From Candidatus Gallacutalibacter pullistercoris (GTDB lineage Bacteria > Bacillota > Clostridia > Oscillospirales > Acutalibacteraceae): a DNA stretch of 37,882 bases. The notes below the pieces were generated by a model. The model saw only the letters and a list, made by a program, of their open reading frames with translations, was not told the origin of the DNA and searched no databases. This document shows, piece by piece, positions 15,269 to 25,366 of the stretch. The translations under genes and the position numbers were made by a program. Location: positions 1-37,882 of the forward strand of contig DVIY01000189.1 in the NCBI GenBank assembly GCA_018710915.1. Direction: 5' to 3'. Position 1 is the first letter of the stretch, and each line of letters opens with the position of its first letter.

Positions 15269-18061
15269 TTGAAAAACCACAGGGTTCATTTGCGGAAACA
15301 TCGCAAACGGTGCAGATATCTGTTGGTGGGTGTCTGGGTATGTCTGATCGCGCTTTTTTTCACAATGAACAGTTTCCCGCAGGCTTCTTCGGCAAACCTG
15401 CCGGTACAGAAAGAAATGACGAATATCGTGGCAGTAGTGGATTGTTCCATCTCCATGGAAAAGTCCGACAGTAAATGGCAGGTACCCGAAGCGCTGAACC
15501 TGCTGATTGACATGTGCCCCGATGACCAGGATATCCGGTTTTCGCTGGTGGTGTACGGCACCGAGAGTTATATTGCGGTGCGCGATATGCCGCTGACGCA
15601 AAAGGGAAAAGAAACCATCCGCTCGGATATTTATGACTACATATACGGCGTGGGATATAAACGCGGCAATACCGATACCGGCGCCGCGCTGATGCAGGCC
15701 TATGACCTGCTGAAGGGCCGGGAAGAACAGAATAACCGCGTGCTGCTGTTTACAGACGGAATGATTCAGGCCCAGTATAACGGGCGCACCACGGAGATTT
15801 CACGCAGCGAAGTGGAGGATTTTGTCGCATTCGCGCAGGAAAACCACGTGGTCGTGGATGTGTTCGGCCTGTTCAACCATGTTTCCAAGGAAGAGGCCGC
15901 CACAGCGGAAAACGAGCTCAAGCGGCTGAGCATCCAGTCTTCCGGGCAGTATGAACAGATTACCGATATGTCGGTGCTGCCCGACCGGATGCAGACCATC
16001 CTTTCGCAGGCGCTGGATGTGCGCACCAACGCCCTCTCAGAAGGCAAAGCGGTGACATATAATACGGGTAAAGAAAAATATCCGGGATGGTCGTATGAAT
16101 TTGAGATTACCAGCAGCCTGCAAAAGGACGTCACCTTTGTAGCGCCCAATCCGGGCAGCGAGGTGACGGCGGTTTTGCTGCAATCGCCTTCGGGAGAGCT
16201 GTATGAAGCGCCATCTTCTATCCATACGGCTACCAGCGAAAAGACCCTGCCCGGTTCCAGCCGCGTATCATTTACCCGGTTTACAGACGAACCCGGCTAT
16301 TGCGTGGTACATATGGACCGCTCCGGGGCGTTGGAATGGGAGGGAAAGTGGAACCTGGTCCTGATTACCGATGCCAAATCCGTCCCGGTGGTCAACTCGT
16401 ACTATTTGTATGATGTGGAAATCCACGTAGAGGTCAGCACTATCAATGCCAGCGTGATGGCGCCCATCACTGTGGAGGCATATCTCACCACCAGCGACGG
16501 CCTGCGTGTGGATGACCTGGAGTTTATCCGCAGCCTGAACGCGACGGTTTCCGTCATCAACGGCACCAGCCAGAAGGCACAGGAGCTGGAAACCACAGAA
16601 GAAGCAGCGGAAGAGGGTACAGAAAAGACCGAAACGCCCGAACTGGTCAACGACAGCTTTGTATATCAGTTTACCCCACAGTTTGTCTCTTCCTATTATT
16701 TTTCCGTCACCTTGGAAAACGACACCCTGACACGCACCGCCATAACAAGCTCGGTGCAGGTGCAGGATGACCTCGTGACGGTCTGCAATGTGCGCCCATC
16801 CACTATCCATAAGCGCGAGCCGTTTACTATCAGCGGCTATCTGATTCAGCGCAGCGATGGTTCACGCGTGCCGGGCGACGGGGACTATTACAGCTATTGC
16901 GACGCCTATGCGCTGATTACGAAAACGGATGAAGAACCGCCTGTTACGCAGCAGGTTCGGCTCAAGGCGCTGGAGGACGGCAGCGGATTTTCGTCTTCCT
17001 GCCAGCTGGACGAAGCGGGTGAGTATGAAGTGGTTGTTTATACCGACAGCAGCCAGGAATCCCTGACACAGGAACAGCTGGAAGCCCGTGTAGAGGAAGG
17101 CGTCAGCACGGCTTCCTTTACGATTGAAGACCGCCCCCTGCAGCTGTTACAGGGCGGCTTTGGTAAGTTTTTCAGCATTGCCGGGCAGGCCAAGCATATC
17201 GACCTGTCACAGTATTTTTACGATCCGGATGACGACCTTTTCTTCCTGAGCTGTACCGACGGCAGCGGCGAGACACTGGATGTGGATATGAACGGCGTAC
17301 TGGAATATGTAGGCAGGCAGTCCGGGAATCAGACGCTGCGGGTAACGGCGACCAGCTATTCCAGCGGCGAAACGGTCGAAGCGGAAGTGGAGGTTATGGT
17401 ATTGGAAATCTGGCAAGTCATTTTGCTCCTGCTGGGAATTCTGCTGGCAGCCCTGGCGCTTCTGGCAGTGATTATTTTCAGCCTGTTGTATTTGTATCAG
17501 CGCGGAACTGCGCTGCGCGGGCTGGTAAAGGTAGGCGTTACCCTAAACGAGTGGTCTTCTGCACACGATGCACAGCGGCCGCAGGAACAGCCGCGGATGC
17601 GGTTGGGAGAGTTCTACATCTCCATGAAAGACCCCGACGGCATCACCGAAGAACGTCTGGATCAGCGTCCGAAGATGCTGGAGATGATTCAGGCGCGCCG
17701 CTACAGTGTCAGCCGACTGCTGCTGCGTTTCCAGCAGGCATACAGCGGAGCGGGGCTTCAGTTTGACCCCTCCAATGATCTGCTCAAGCAGCTGCTGGAA
17801 AGCGAAGATATGTGTGAAAAAATGGGACAGATGATAGGCCTGCGGGGTGGAAAAGGCTTTAAGCTGCAAAAGCCCCGCCATACTTCCGGCGTTGCAGTCG
17901 ACGGGAACAGACAAAAACAGAGTGTTTATATGGAACTGGACAGCCGTTTTACCGGCGGCTTTGTCAAAAATATTTCCCGGGACATCACCTACGAAATCAA
18001 AAACCTGTGCATCACCATTGAATATCTGCCGGAGAATGATAAAAAAGGAGGGCGCGGATGA
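15269..18061 (+). CDS. Membrane-anchored VWA-domain protein with C-terminal TM and cytosolic tail (TTG start)
   Basis: N-terminal TM (YLLVGVWVCLIALFFTMN); MIDAS MTNIVAVVDCSISMEKS; TM IWQVILLLLGILLAALALLAVIIFSLLYLY; GGAGG RBS at 15256-15260 before TTG 15269. Confidence 0.88.
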   Translation: MKNHRVHLRKHRKRCRYLLVGVWVCLIALFFTMNSFPQASSANLPVQKEMTNIVAVVDCSISMEKSDSKWQVPEALNLLIDMCPDDQDIRFSLVVYGTESYIAVRDMPLTQKGKETIRSDIYDYIYGVGYKRGNTDTGAALMQAYDLLKGREEQNNRVLLFTDGMIQAQYNGRTTEISRSEVEDFVAFAQENHVVVDVFGLFNHVSKEEAATAENELKRLSIQSSGQYEQITDMSVLPDRMQTILSQALDVRTNALSEGKAVTYNTGKEKYPGWSYEFEITSSLQKDVTFVAPNPGSEVTAVLLQSPSGELYEAPSSIHTATSEKTLPGSSRVSFTRFTDEPGYCVVHMDRSGALEWEGKWNLVLITDAKSVPVVNSYYLYDVEIHVEVSTINASVMAPITVEAYLTTSDGLRVDDLEFIRSLNATVSVINGTSQKAQELETTEEAAEEGTEKTETPELVNDSFVYQFTPQFVSSYYFSVTLENDTLTRTAITSSVQVQDDLVTVCNVRPSTIHKREPFTISGYLIQRSDGSRVPGDGDYYSYCDAYALITKTDEEPPVTQQVRLKALEDGSGFSSSCQLDEAGEYEVVVYTDSSQESLTQEQLEARVEEGVSTASFTIEDRPLQLLQGGFGKFFSIAGQAKHIDLSQYFYDPDDDLFFLSCTDGSGETLDVDMNGVLEYVGRQSGNQTLRVTATSYSSGETVEAEVEVMVLEIWQVILLLLGILLAALALLAVIIFSLLYLYQRGTALRGLVKVGVTLNEWSSAHDAQRPQEQPRMRLGEFYISMKDPDGITEERLDQRPKMLEMIQARRYSVSRLLLRFQQAYSGAGLQFDPSNDLLKQLLESEDMCEKMGQMIGLRGGKGFKLQKPRHTSGVAVDGNRQKQSVYMELDSRFTGGFVKNISRDITYEIKNLCITIEYLPENDKKGGRG

Positions 18062-20112
18062 TGGAAAGAATGCAGAAACCGAAAACCGAACAGCTCCGCT
18101 CCCCTTATACGGTGCTGTGTACGGAATGCGGAGATAAAATGGAGCAGAAGCTGTTCCGTCTTGACCCGCTGATTAAACAGTATTTCCTTACCGCCCAATC
18201 GGCCAAAATTGCTGACAACCTGTTCAAAAAACTGACGGTCAACGCATTTTACGGACAAAAGGTCTTCTTCCCCGTTCGGCCTCTGCTCAACGATGAAAAC
18301 GAAATTGCACCCAATGCGTTGGAAGATATCACCTATGAACAGCTTCCGGAGAGGTTCAGCTGCGAAAATAATGCGATCCCCACCGAAAAGCTGAGCCCGA
18401 TTTCGCTGAATATCAGCAATATCGTCGCGCAGTTCTGCCATGGCAGCGGATTTGATGTGCGCGATATGCGCGAGATGCTCTCTCTGTATCAGAAAAAAGA
18501 AGTGATGTCCGCTCTGGAAGAGGAAGAAGCTGTTCGCTATGACCAGCTGTGCGCAAAGTTTTCCAGCCTGCCGGATGTCAGCCTGGCAGCCATGAGTGTG
18601 GCGGAGAAGCGGCAGGCGGACATCGAGACCATTTTCAGCAATATTCTGGCGCTGGCCATACAGGAAATTCCACTGATACGCGAAGGCTCTGCCAATATGT
18701 CATTTAAACAGTATTCGGTGGGCTGGCGCTATCGAGTCGAAAATTCCTGCGAGATGCCGTATTCACTGGTCGCGTGCAGCGAAGACGGCGTAGACCTTGC
18801 CTGTGACCAGTGCTGCTGCCCGCACTGCCACCATATCGTTGACTACCGGTGCGGCGCATACCGGCAGCGTGTGGTGGGAATCCTCGGCACACAGTCTACC
18901 GGAAAGACTACCTATTTGACTGCTTTGACGGATATGATCGACGGCGGGTATCTTACCTCCCTTCGTTACTCCGATTTTGCAGGCAGTTTAAAAATCATGC
19001 ATGCTTTGCCCGATGATTTGCAGTGGAAGCGCTTTATGCGGGCCGGAAGAGAAGTCACGGAGCCTGCGGAGCAGAGGGAGTCACAGGATACAGCGGCAAT
19101 TTTGCTGGAATCTTCCGGCGAACCCACACAAAGCCAGCTCATCCTCCCCAATGGCAGCGCACCGGCGGGAAGAAAGACCGCTGGAAAGAAAACAACAGCC
19201 GGCAGAAAAACCGTTGAGGCCGAAGCGAGGAACGCGCAGGATAAAGTGGGCTCCCTCTGGCTGTACCAGCACGGGTACCCGCCCATCAAGACCCACGCGG
19301 TCAAGCTGGAAGCGCCGGTACTGAATTTTCTGGTTTCCAATGAGAAAATGGGTACAGAGCCGGTAATGTATACGCTGGCAGACGTACCGGGCGAAGCGTT
19401 CGACAACGAGGAAAAAGAAGGCCTGGACAAAGAATTTGTCAATACCCAGCACCGCATTTTGCGCCAGTGCGACGCACTGTTTATGGTCATCAGCCAGCGC
19501 CAGTTCGATAAGACCACGAACCTCGAATTGCAAAAGAACCCCAACCAGGTGCTGGCATCGTATCAGGATTTCCTGCCCGAGCATCCCGTGCCCACGGTCA
19601 TCGTGATGACAGGTGCGGACGAGATTTGCGGCGGAGACCTGCGCGGCGCATTACAGGTAGCGTATGATGTGCGGGAACTGCCTGCACTGGTACAAAGCGA
19701 ATTTGAAAATGACCTGGTGCTGAACACGGAGGCCATGTACAGCCTGTCAGAGGCAGTCAAACGGTATATCAACTGGAATTTCGGTAACTTTGTCAAGAAT
19801 ATTGAAGACAGCCTTTCCAAAAAATCGTCAGACAGCAAGCCCTGTGTGGCGGCGTTCTCCGTTTCCAGCGGTACGCAGTATGCGCCGCAAAACTATACCG
19901 GTACAGATCCCGAATATGATACGCCTGTCAAGATGCAGCAGCGGTACCAGAAAGTATGCAAAGCCCGCTTCGGTGTGGAAAAGCCCATGCTGTGGCTGCT
20001 GGGCGCAGACGGGATGCTGCAATCCGGACGGGCTGCCAACGAGTACAACCGCTATGATGCGTCAGTACAAAAGGCGATTCGCAAAAAGCTGCAAGAACTG
20101 TTTTACCGTTGA
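18058..20112 (+). CDS. Zinc-ribbon + TRAFAC-type GTPase (DO-GTPase-like)
   Basis: CTECGDKM and CDQCCCPHCHH ribbons; Walker A GILGTQSTGKTTYL; DVPGEAFD (G3); VIVMTGADEI (G4-like); ATG overlaps the upstream TGA. Confidence 0.8.
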   Translation: MMERMQKPKTEQLRSPYTVLCTECGDKMEQKLFRLDPLIKQYFLTAQSAKIADNLFKKLTVNAFYGQKVFFPVRPLLNDENEIAPNALEDITYEQLPERFSCENNAIPTEKLSPISLNISNIVAQFCHGSGFDVRDMREMLSLYQKKEVMSALEEEEAVRYDQLCAKFSSLPDVSLAAMSVAEKRQADIETIFSNILALAIQEIPLIREGSANMSFKQYSVGWRYRVENSCEMPYSLVACSEDGVDLACDQCCCPHCHHIVDYRCGAYRQRVVGILGTQSTGKTTYLTALTDMIDGGYLTSLRYSDFAGSLKIMHALPDDLQWKRFMRAGREVTEPAEQRESQDTAAILLESSGEPTQSQLILPNGSAPAGRKTAGKKTTAGRKTVEAEARNAQDKVGSLWLYQHGYPPIKTHAVKLEAPVLNFLVSNEKMGTEPVMYTLADVPGEAFDNEEKEGLDKEFVNTQHRILRQCDALFMVISQRQFDKTTNLELQKNPNQVLASYQDFLPEHPVPTVIVMTGADEICGGDLRGALQVAYDVRELPALVQSEFENDLVLNTEAMYSLSEAVKRYINWNFGNFVKNIEDSLSKKSSDSKPCVAAFSVSSGTQYAPQNYTGTDPEYDTPVKMQQRYQKVCKARFGVEKPMLWLLGADGMLQSGRAANEYNRYDASVQKAIRKKLQELFYR

Positions 20113-20151
20113 TGCAGGGGCGTTTTTCCAGGCAGGAAGGAGCGGAACATC

Positions 20152-23040
20152 ATGCAACAATATATTTACGGCAATATTGGACACCGTCAGTATACGTACC
20201 TTTCCACCGCGCCGGATTTCTTTTCGGACAGCCGGCGTGTGGAAGAGCTGCGCCATCTGGTGACCTATGATATATATGGGAAACATGGGGACTTACAGCC
20301 CGGCGAGCACCAGTGCTACTGGGGGCTTACCACCGATTTGAATATCCCCGGAGAGCCGGAGCGGCTGTATTTGCAGTGCTCGGGCGGCGATACCTACCGC
20401 AGTGCATTTTACGCGCAGGGGTTTATGAGCGACAGCAAAGACGGCTTTTTGTATGGGAAGGGGTTTTTGCAGCTGCTGCGGCTGCACTTTCCCGCCGGGG
20501 AAGATACCCTGAAACGGGCAGACAGCGGGTCGCTGGCAGAAGCATTCCCCCGTCCGGAGCTGGATGCTTCCCTCTCCCCCGCCGAGCTTGAGCCGGAGCT
20601 GCTGCGGAGCATCCTGCTTTTGCTGCTGCAGGGGCGCAGGGTGCTGCTGCGCATCGATGCTTCCGGCAGGGAGGCCATGCATCGTTCGCGTGAGATTCTG
20701 CTGGCGGTATACAGCCGCCTGCCGTATGGACAAAGAAGGCTAAACGGCTTTTTGACAGGCTGCACGCCTGCTCAACTGCAAAATGAAGAAAACACGCTGC
20801 CCGGCGCGGTGTCGCTGATTTTGGCGGATGCGGATACCCCGGCTTCGGAGCTGTACCTGGACGGCGCACAGCTGCTGGATATGAACGAGCCGGTAAAACC
20901 GGTGCCGCGCAGCTTTCAGGGCAAGCCTTTGCCGCATACCGCGCTGCTGGATTACCTGATGCAGAGCGATATGGAAACGCTGGATTCGTTTTTTGAGACA
21001 GCTTCTCAGAATATTGAACAGGACCGCTCCCCCACAGTGGCGGATTATTCCCTGATGCTCGAATTGTTTAAACAAGTTTCGCGCCCCATTACCGATGAGG
21101 TGCTGGCAGAATGGGCCATTCAGCTGCAAAGCGGGTCGCTGCAGGGCGATTTGCGGCAGATGCTGCTGGATAACGTCTGCCAGCGTGTCACAGAAGAGCA
21201 GATGGAGGAATACCTGCTGCATTCCCCGGCAGTGCAGTCTTTTTCACAGCTGGCACAGCTGGGCAATATCCCCCAGGAGCAGCGGACCGCCGCACTGTCA
21301 CAGTTCCGCAAAAGCGGCGAGGTGCAGGACCCCAATGCGGGGTTCAGCATGCTGATGTTTGATAGGATATTCCAGGCGCGCGGAGAAGCCGGGGCGGAAG
21401 AACAGCTTCGGCTGGTACAGGCAGGCGGATACCACTTCTTTAAGCTGCTGTTGACGGACTGCCCGGAACAGCAATCGCTGCGCTCGGGACAGTATACGAA
21501 AAAAGCCATTCGCGGGCTTGAAAAAATGGAGCTGCCGCAGGCGTTGGGGCAGACAACTGCTGACCGTATCCGGCAGGATGTGGCACAGCGGCGCGAAAAA
21601 TGCGTACAGGAGATGCGCGCGCGCCACGCAGAGGAGCTTACCCGGCAGAGAAATGCAGGCCTGAAAGCCATCGACCACGCCTTGCGGCTGTTCATAGAAA
21701 ACGGATATTGGGAAGGGCTGTGCAAAAAGCTGGAAGAGCTGTTTGCGCAGCTGCGCGAGAACTATCTGGCAGAGGAGCTGCTGCACGAAGAGGGTGACGG
21801 CAGCTGGCCTGTCGTCATTCGGGATAGTTTGGTGGTCATCTTTACCCGGGCAATTATTTCCACACAAAGCCAGTGCCTTGCAGCCGAAGAAGCCGTACAG
21901 CAGGTATCGGAGCTGCTCGGACAGCTGGGCTGCCCGCTTTCACAGCAGGATTTGGAAGACCTGGACGCCTGGCTGAAAAACTGCCGCACATATGCGGAGC
22001 TGTTCACGCCTTGCCGGACGCTGCGCGATTTTGTACATCGGATTCAGCAGCTGGATGTCCTCGAACTGCCGAAAGAGCTGGCGCGCAATGTATATGCCAG
22101 CAGCCTTTCTGTGATTTGCGAACGCACCTTTGTACCGCAGGAGCTTTTTGCAGAAAAGGAATCCCTTCGGTTTTTATCAAAGCGGCCGGATGGAGGGAAC
22201 TTCGTACAGAAAATCCTGCGGCATTGCCCCGGCCTGGGGACGATTCCGGAGGAAGCGCCGCAAAAGGCAAGGGAATATGTGTGCCAGGTGGATTCACTCA
22301 TGGAAGCAGCCGGGCTGGACAGCCATTCGATTTACCTGCACTTCCGCCCGCTTACAGAGAAATATACCGTGTATGAAATCTCCACATTTATGGACTGGGC
22401 AGAGCGCTTCCCGCAGGAAGAACGCTGCCCGATCCCCCTTTCTGACGGCGCGCTGCTGTGGCTGGCAAGATGGTATACGCACAACCTCAAGCTGATGGCA
22501 TTTGTATCCAAACGGCTGTCTGAAAAAAACCAGGCGGAATTTGTGCGTTTGCTGGCTGCCAACGTCAGCGCACAAAAGCACGTAGTGCAGGAATTTATCC
22601 GTGCGCTGTATATGAATGGTTTTTCAGATAAAGTGCTGCTGCAGGGGGCCGGAGAAAATACCCGTGAGACATGGAAGGCCGCCGTAAAAGAGTGCCTGGC
22701 TCCGGTCGAGCCGCTGGAGTTCCAGTGGAATCAAACACCGGAAACCAAGCTGCCGGCTTATGTATGGTGGAAAAAGAAAAGCCAGCTTCTGGCAGCTGTC
22801 AGCGCAGGGCTGCTGCTGCTGGCGGGGCTGATTATCCCACTGGTACTGCTGATTTTCGGCAATGGCTCGGTCATCCTGGCGGCAGCGGCGCTGGGCGTAA
22901 CTTTGCTGGGTGCGGCAGCTGCTTTTGCGGCCGGCCTGTGGGCAGATGAAAAAATACGGCGTTGGGTGCTGGCACAGGGCCTGGCTCTGGTTCCGGGACT
23001 GCTGCTTGACATCATTGCGTTGGTCTTGAGCCTGCTCTGA
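20152..23040 (+). CDS. GAP1-like (GTPase-associated protein 1) large protein with C-terminal TMs
   Basis: N-terminal QQYIYGNIGHRQYTYLSTAPDFFSDSRRVEELRHLVTYDIYG resembles GAP1-N; adjacent to GTPase; C-terminal hydrophobic helices LLAAVSAGLLLLAGLIIPLVLLIFG. Confidence 0.65.
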   Translation: MQQYIYGNIGHRQYTYLSTAPDFFSDSRRVEELRHLVTYDIYGKHGDLQPGEHQCYWGLTTDLNIPGEPERLYLQCSGGDTYRSAFYAQGFMSDSKDGFLYGKGFLQLLRLHFPAGEDTLKRADSGSLAEAFPRPELDASLSPAELEPELLRSILLLLLQGRRVLLRIDASGREAMHRSREILLAVYSRLPYGQRRLNGFLTGCTPAQLQNEENTLPGAVSLILADADTPASELYLDGAQLLDMNEPVKPVPRSFQGKPLPHTALLDYLMQSDMETLDSFFETASQNIEQDRSPTVADYSLMLELFKQVSRPITDEVLAEWAIQLQSGSLQGDLRQMLLDNVCQRVTEEQMEEYLLHSPAVQSFSQLAQLGNIPQEQRTAALSQFRKSGEVQDPNAGFSMLMFDRIFQARGEAGAEEQLRLVQAGGYHFFKLLLTDCPEQQSLRSGQYTKKAIRGLEKMELPQALGQTTADRIRQDVAQRREKCVQEMRARHAEELTRQRNAGLKAIDHALRLFIENGYWEGLCKKLEELFAQLRENYLAEELLHEEGDGSWPVVIRDSLVVIFTRAIISTQSQCLAAEEAVQQVSELLGQLGCPLSQQDLEDLDAWLKNCRTYAELFTPCRTLRDFVHRIQQLDVLELPKELARNVYASSLSVICERTFVPQELFAEKESLRFLSKRPDGGNFVQKILRHCPGLGTIPEEAPQKAREYVCQVDSLMEAAGLDSHSIYLHFRPLTEKYTVYEISTFMDWAERFPQEERCPIPLSDGALLWLARWYTHNLKLMAFVSKRLSEKNQAEFVRLLAANVSAQKHVVQEFIRALYMNGFSDKVLLQGAGENTRETWKAAVKECLAPVEPLEFQWNQTPETKLPAYVWWKKKSQLLAAVSAGLLLLAGLIIPLVLLIFGNGSVILAAAALGVTLLGAAAAFAAGLWADEKIRRWVLAQGLALVPGLLLDIIALVLSLL

Positions 23041-23052
23041 GGAGGAAAAGAC

Positions 23053-24810
23053 ATGAAATTCAAAAAAACAGCTGCGCTGTTTATGGCGGTATCGATGGTG
23101 TTTACCATGGTACTGTCCGGGTGCGGCACACAGGAACAGAGCCCTTCTAAACACTTACAGGATTCAGTGATTTCCGAGCATCAGGAGATCTTTGACCAGC
23201 TGACAAAGGATTCACAGAAAGAAGAACCTGACCAATCCGGCACGATTTTCCGTATGTATTATGACAATACCGAATCCATGATGGGCTTTGTAAACCCCAT
23301 GATTCAGGAGCGGGAAAAAACATCGTTTGTGTACAGCATCGATGCTGCAATCGACGTGGCTTCAGGCATGATCAGCGCACCGGCAAACGGCATTGCCGAT
23401 GCAGTAGGATATGCGCTGGAGGCGGATTCTTCCAACATCCTGCGATGGAACAAAGTAGAAATCAACGACGAATTGCAGGGGCAGTTCTGCGCCAAGAGTT
23501 TCTATACCGGAAGCGGCGGCGGGCGGCTGGGCACCCTGACCGAAAACGGGAAGGTAATCGGCCCGCTGGGCAGGCTGTTCCAGAACGATGCGAACCCCTT
23601 TGCGGCGGACGGGCTGACCGTGATTGTCAGCGATTTGATGGAGCAGGGATTTAATCTGGATACCCTGCGCGACGGGATTCAGCAGTATTTTTCTGAAAAT
23701 GAATATGCTGCGGCAATCATTCTGGGCTGCACCAGTGAATATGTGGGGAATATGTCGGTGCCGTGCTTCAGCGGTTCTTCCGGTACGGATATCGTCACCA
23801 TCAACAACTACGACGGCCCGGCGGCATACTATTTCCTGATTGTTGGCCCGCGGAACCTGGCAGAAAGCTATGCACAGCAGCTGGAAGAGCGGCTCGATGA
23901 CAGCGATGTCGAGTTTGAGCGCGCCAGCTATTACAACAGCGCGGACATCAACAGCACCGCGGCTCCCCTGTCGTTTGAGCTGATTGACGATACCATGAAG
24001 GATGTAAAGTCGCTGGAAGGCGACGCCGCGCCCAAGCGCCGTGAGGAAGGCAGAAGAGGCGGCGATGATGACGAAGAAGATGAAGATGATAAATCCGAAG
24101 ACGGAGAACGCACCCTGGAGGATGTATGGGGCAGCGCGAACACCAATGGCGTAAGCGCAGAGGGAAATGCGTTTGCCGCCCGTGTGGGACGAAATTCCAG
24201 CCCCGTGTTCGGCAACCTCATCCAGCTCTCTGCCTTTGCTGACCAGCCCGATGATGTAGAGAGCGAAATCGTCTCCTCCACTTTGTATGTATATGACGAA
24301 GAGGCCGGCGACTGGAAAGAAGGCTCGAAAAACGAGCAGTCCGGGTATACGCTGCGCATGGATTCGCTGGAAGAGCCGGTTACAGAGATAAATGACAGCA
24401 GCAAAATGATTGTTGCCGAAGGCCGCGAGGGCGTTCTCCTGAGGTGTACGCTGGACTTTTCAGAAGGAAGCGCACTTGACCGCAGCAATACATACCGCGT
24501 AGAAGTGCAGCTGAACAATCACCGTGAAAAAGACGGCGGCGAAGGCAGCGATGACGATTTGCTGGAGATGAGCATTACGACCAGCGACTTTGATACCTCG
24601 CTGAGCGCGCTGGCCATGGACAAGCAGGATGAATATAACTGGAAGAAGAGCTCAAAAGAAGCCCGTGAAGCAGCAGCTTCGGCGCTGGTGCGTACACCCA
24701 AGCTGAACAATCTGCTCAATGCGCTTTCAAACCTTTCCTATCAGCCGGAAAAACAGCAATCACAGTATGTTGACTTTATTTTTGACGCTTCTTCTTCCGG
24801 CAGAAGATAA
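23053..24810 (+). CDS. Lipoprotein with VWA-like MIDAS motif
   Basis: Lipobox VLSGCGTQ; FRMYYDNTESMMGFV (DxTxS) and TVIVSDLMEQGFN; acidic insert DDDEEDEDDKSEDGE. Confidence 0.75.
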   Translation: MKFKKTAALFMAVSMVFTMVLSGCGTQEQSPSKHLQDSVISEHQEIFDQLTKDSQKEEPDQSGTIFRMYYDNTESMMGFVNPMIQEREKTSFVYSIDAAIDVASGMISAPANGIADAVGYALEADSSNILRWNKVEINDELQGQFCAKSFYTGSGGGRLGTLTENGKVIGPLGRLFQNDANPFAADGLTVIVSDLMEQGFNLDTLRDGIQQYFSENEYAAAIILGCTSEYVGNMSVPCFSGSSGTDIVTINNYDGPAAYYFLIVGPRNLAESYAQQLEERLDDSDVEFERASYYNSADINSTAAPLSFELIDDTMKDVKSLEGDAAPKRREEGRRGGDDDEEDEDDKSEDGERTLEDVWGSANTNGVSAEGNAFAARVGRNSSPVFGNLIQLSAFADQPDDVESEIVSSTLYVYDEEAGDWKEGSKNEQSGYTLRMDSLEEPVTEINDSSKMIVAEGREGVLLRCTLDFSEGSALDRSNTYRVEVQLNNHREKDGGEGSDDDLLEMSITTSDFDTSLSALAMDKQDEYNWKKSSKEAREAAASALVRTPKLNNLLNALSNLSYQPEKQQSQYVDFIFDASSSGRR

Positions 24811-24857
24811 AAAAAACAAAAACAAATTGAGACGTATCATGACGGAGGGATCTCATT

Positions 24858-25337
24858 ATGGCAAACAAAGATGCAAACCTGAAGGCCGGTTGGAAAAACC
24901 TGGCGATCTGGATGCCTGCTACCATTTTGGTGGCGCTGATTATCCGCGTTGTAACGTGGAAATTCCTGGTGTATGACAATATGGATATTTCGGAAGAACA
25001 GTTCAGCATGGTTCTGGCCCTGCTGCTGGTAAGCGTCCTGTTCCCCATTATCGGATATTTCAGCATCTATATGCTTTACAGCCGGGCAGCGGCGGTCAGC
25101 TCTACCAGTTTGCGCGAAGTGGCCCGCAGCAAAAAATGGATTGCACCATTTTTGGTGTTTTGTGCACTCGAAGTGCTGTGGTGCCTGATTTCCATTTTGT
25201 TCATGCTGATTACCGGCAATGGCGGCATTTCAGTCAGCGCATATCTTACCTGCCTGCTGATTTCCATGGTAATAGATATCGTGATGGTGATCTGCGGAAG
25301 AATGTATTTCAAACCGGATCGCGTTCAGCAGGGATAA
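24858..25337 (+). CDS. Small polytopic membrane protein
   Basis: 159 aa with about four hydrophobic segments; GGAGGG RBS. Confidence 0.7.
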   Translation: MANKDANLKAGWKNLAIWMPATILVALIIRVVTWKFLVYDNMDISEEQFSMVLALLLVSVLFPIIGYFSIYMLYSRAAAVSSTSLREVARSKKWIAPFLVFCALEVLWCLISILFMLITGNGGISVSAYLTCLLISMVIDIVMVICGRMYFKPDRVQQG

Positions 25338-25366
25338 ACTTACTTTGAGAAGGGAGCGGAATTTTC

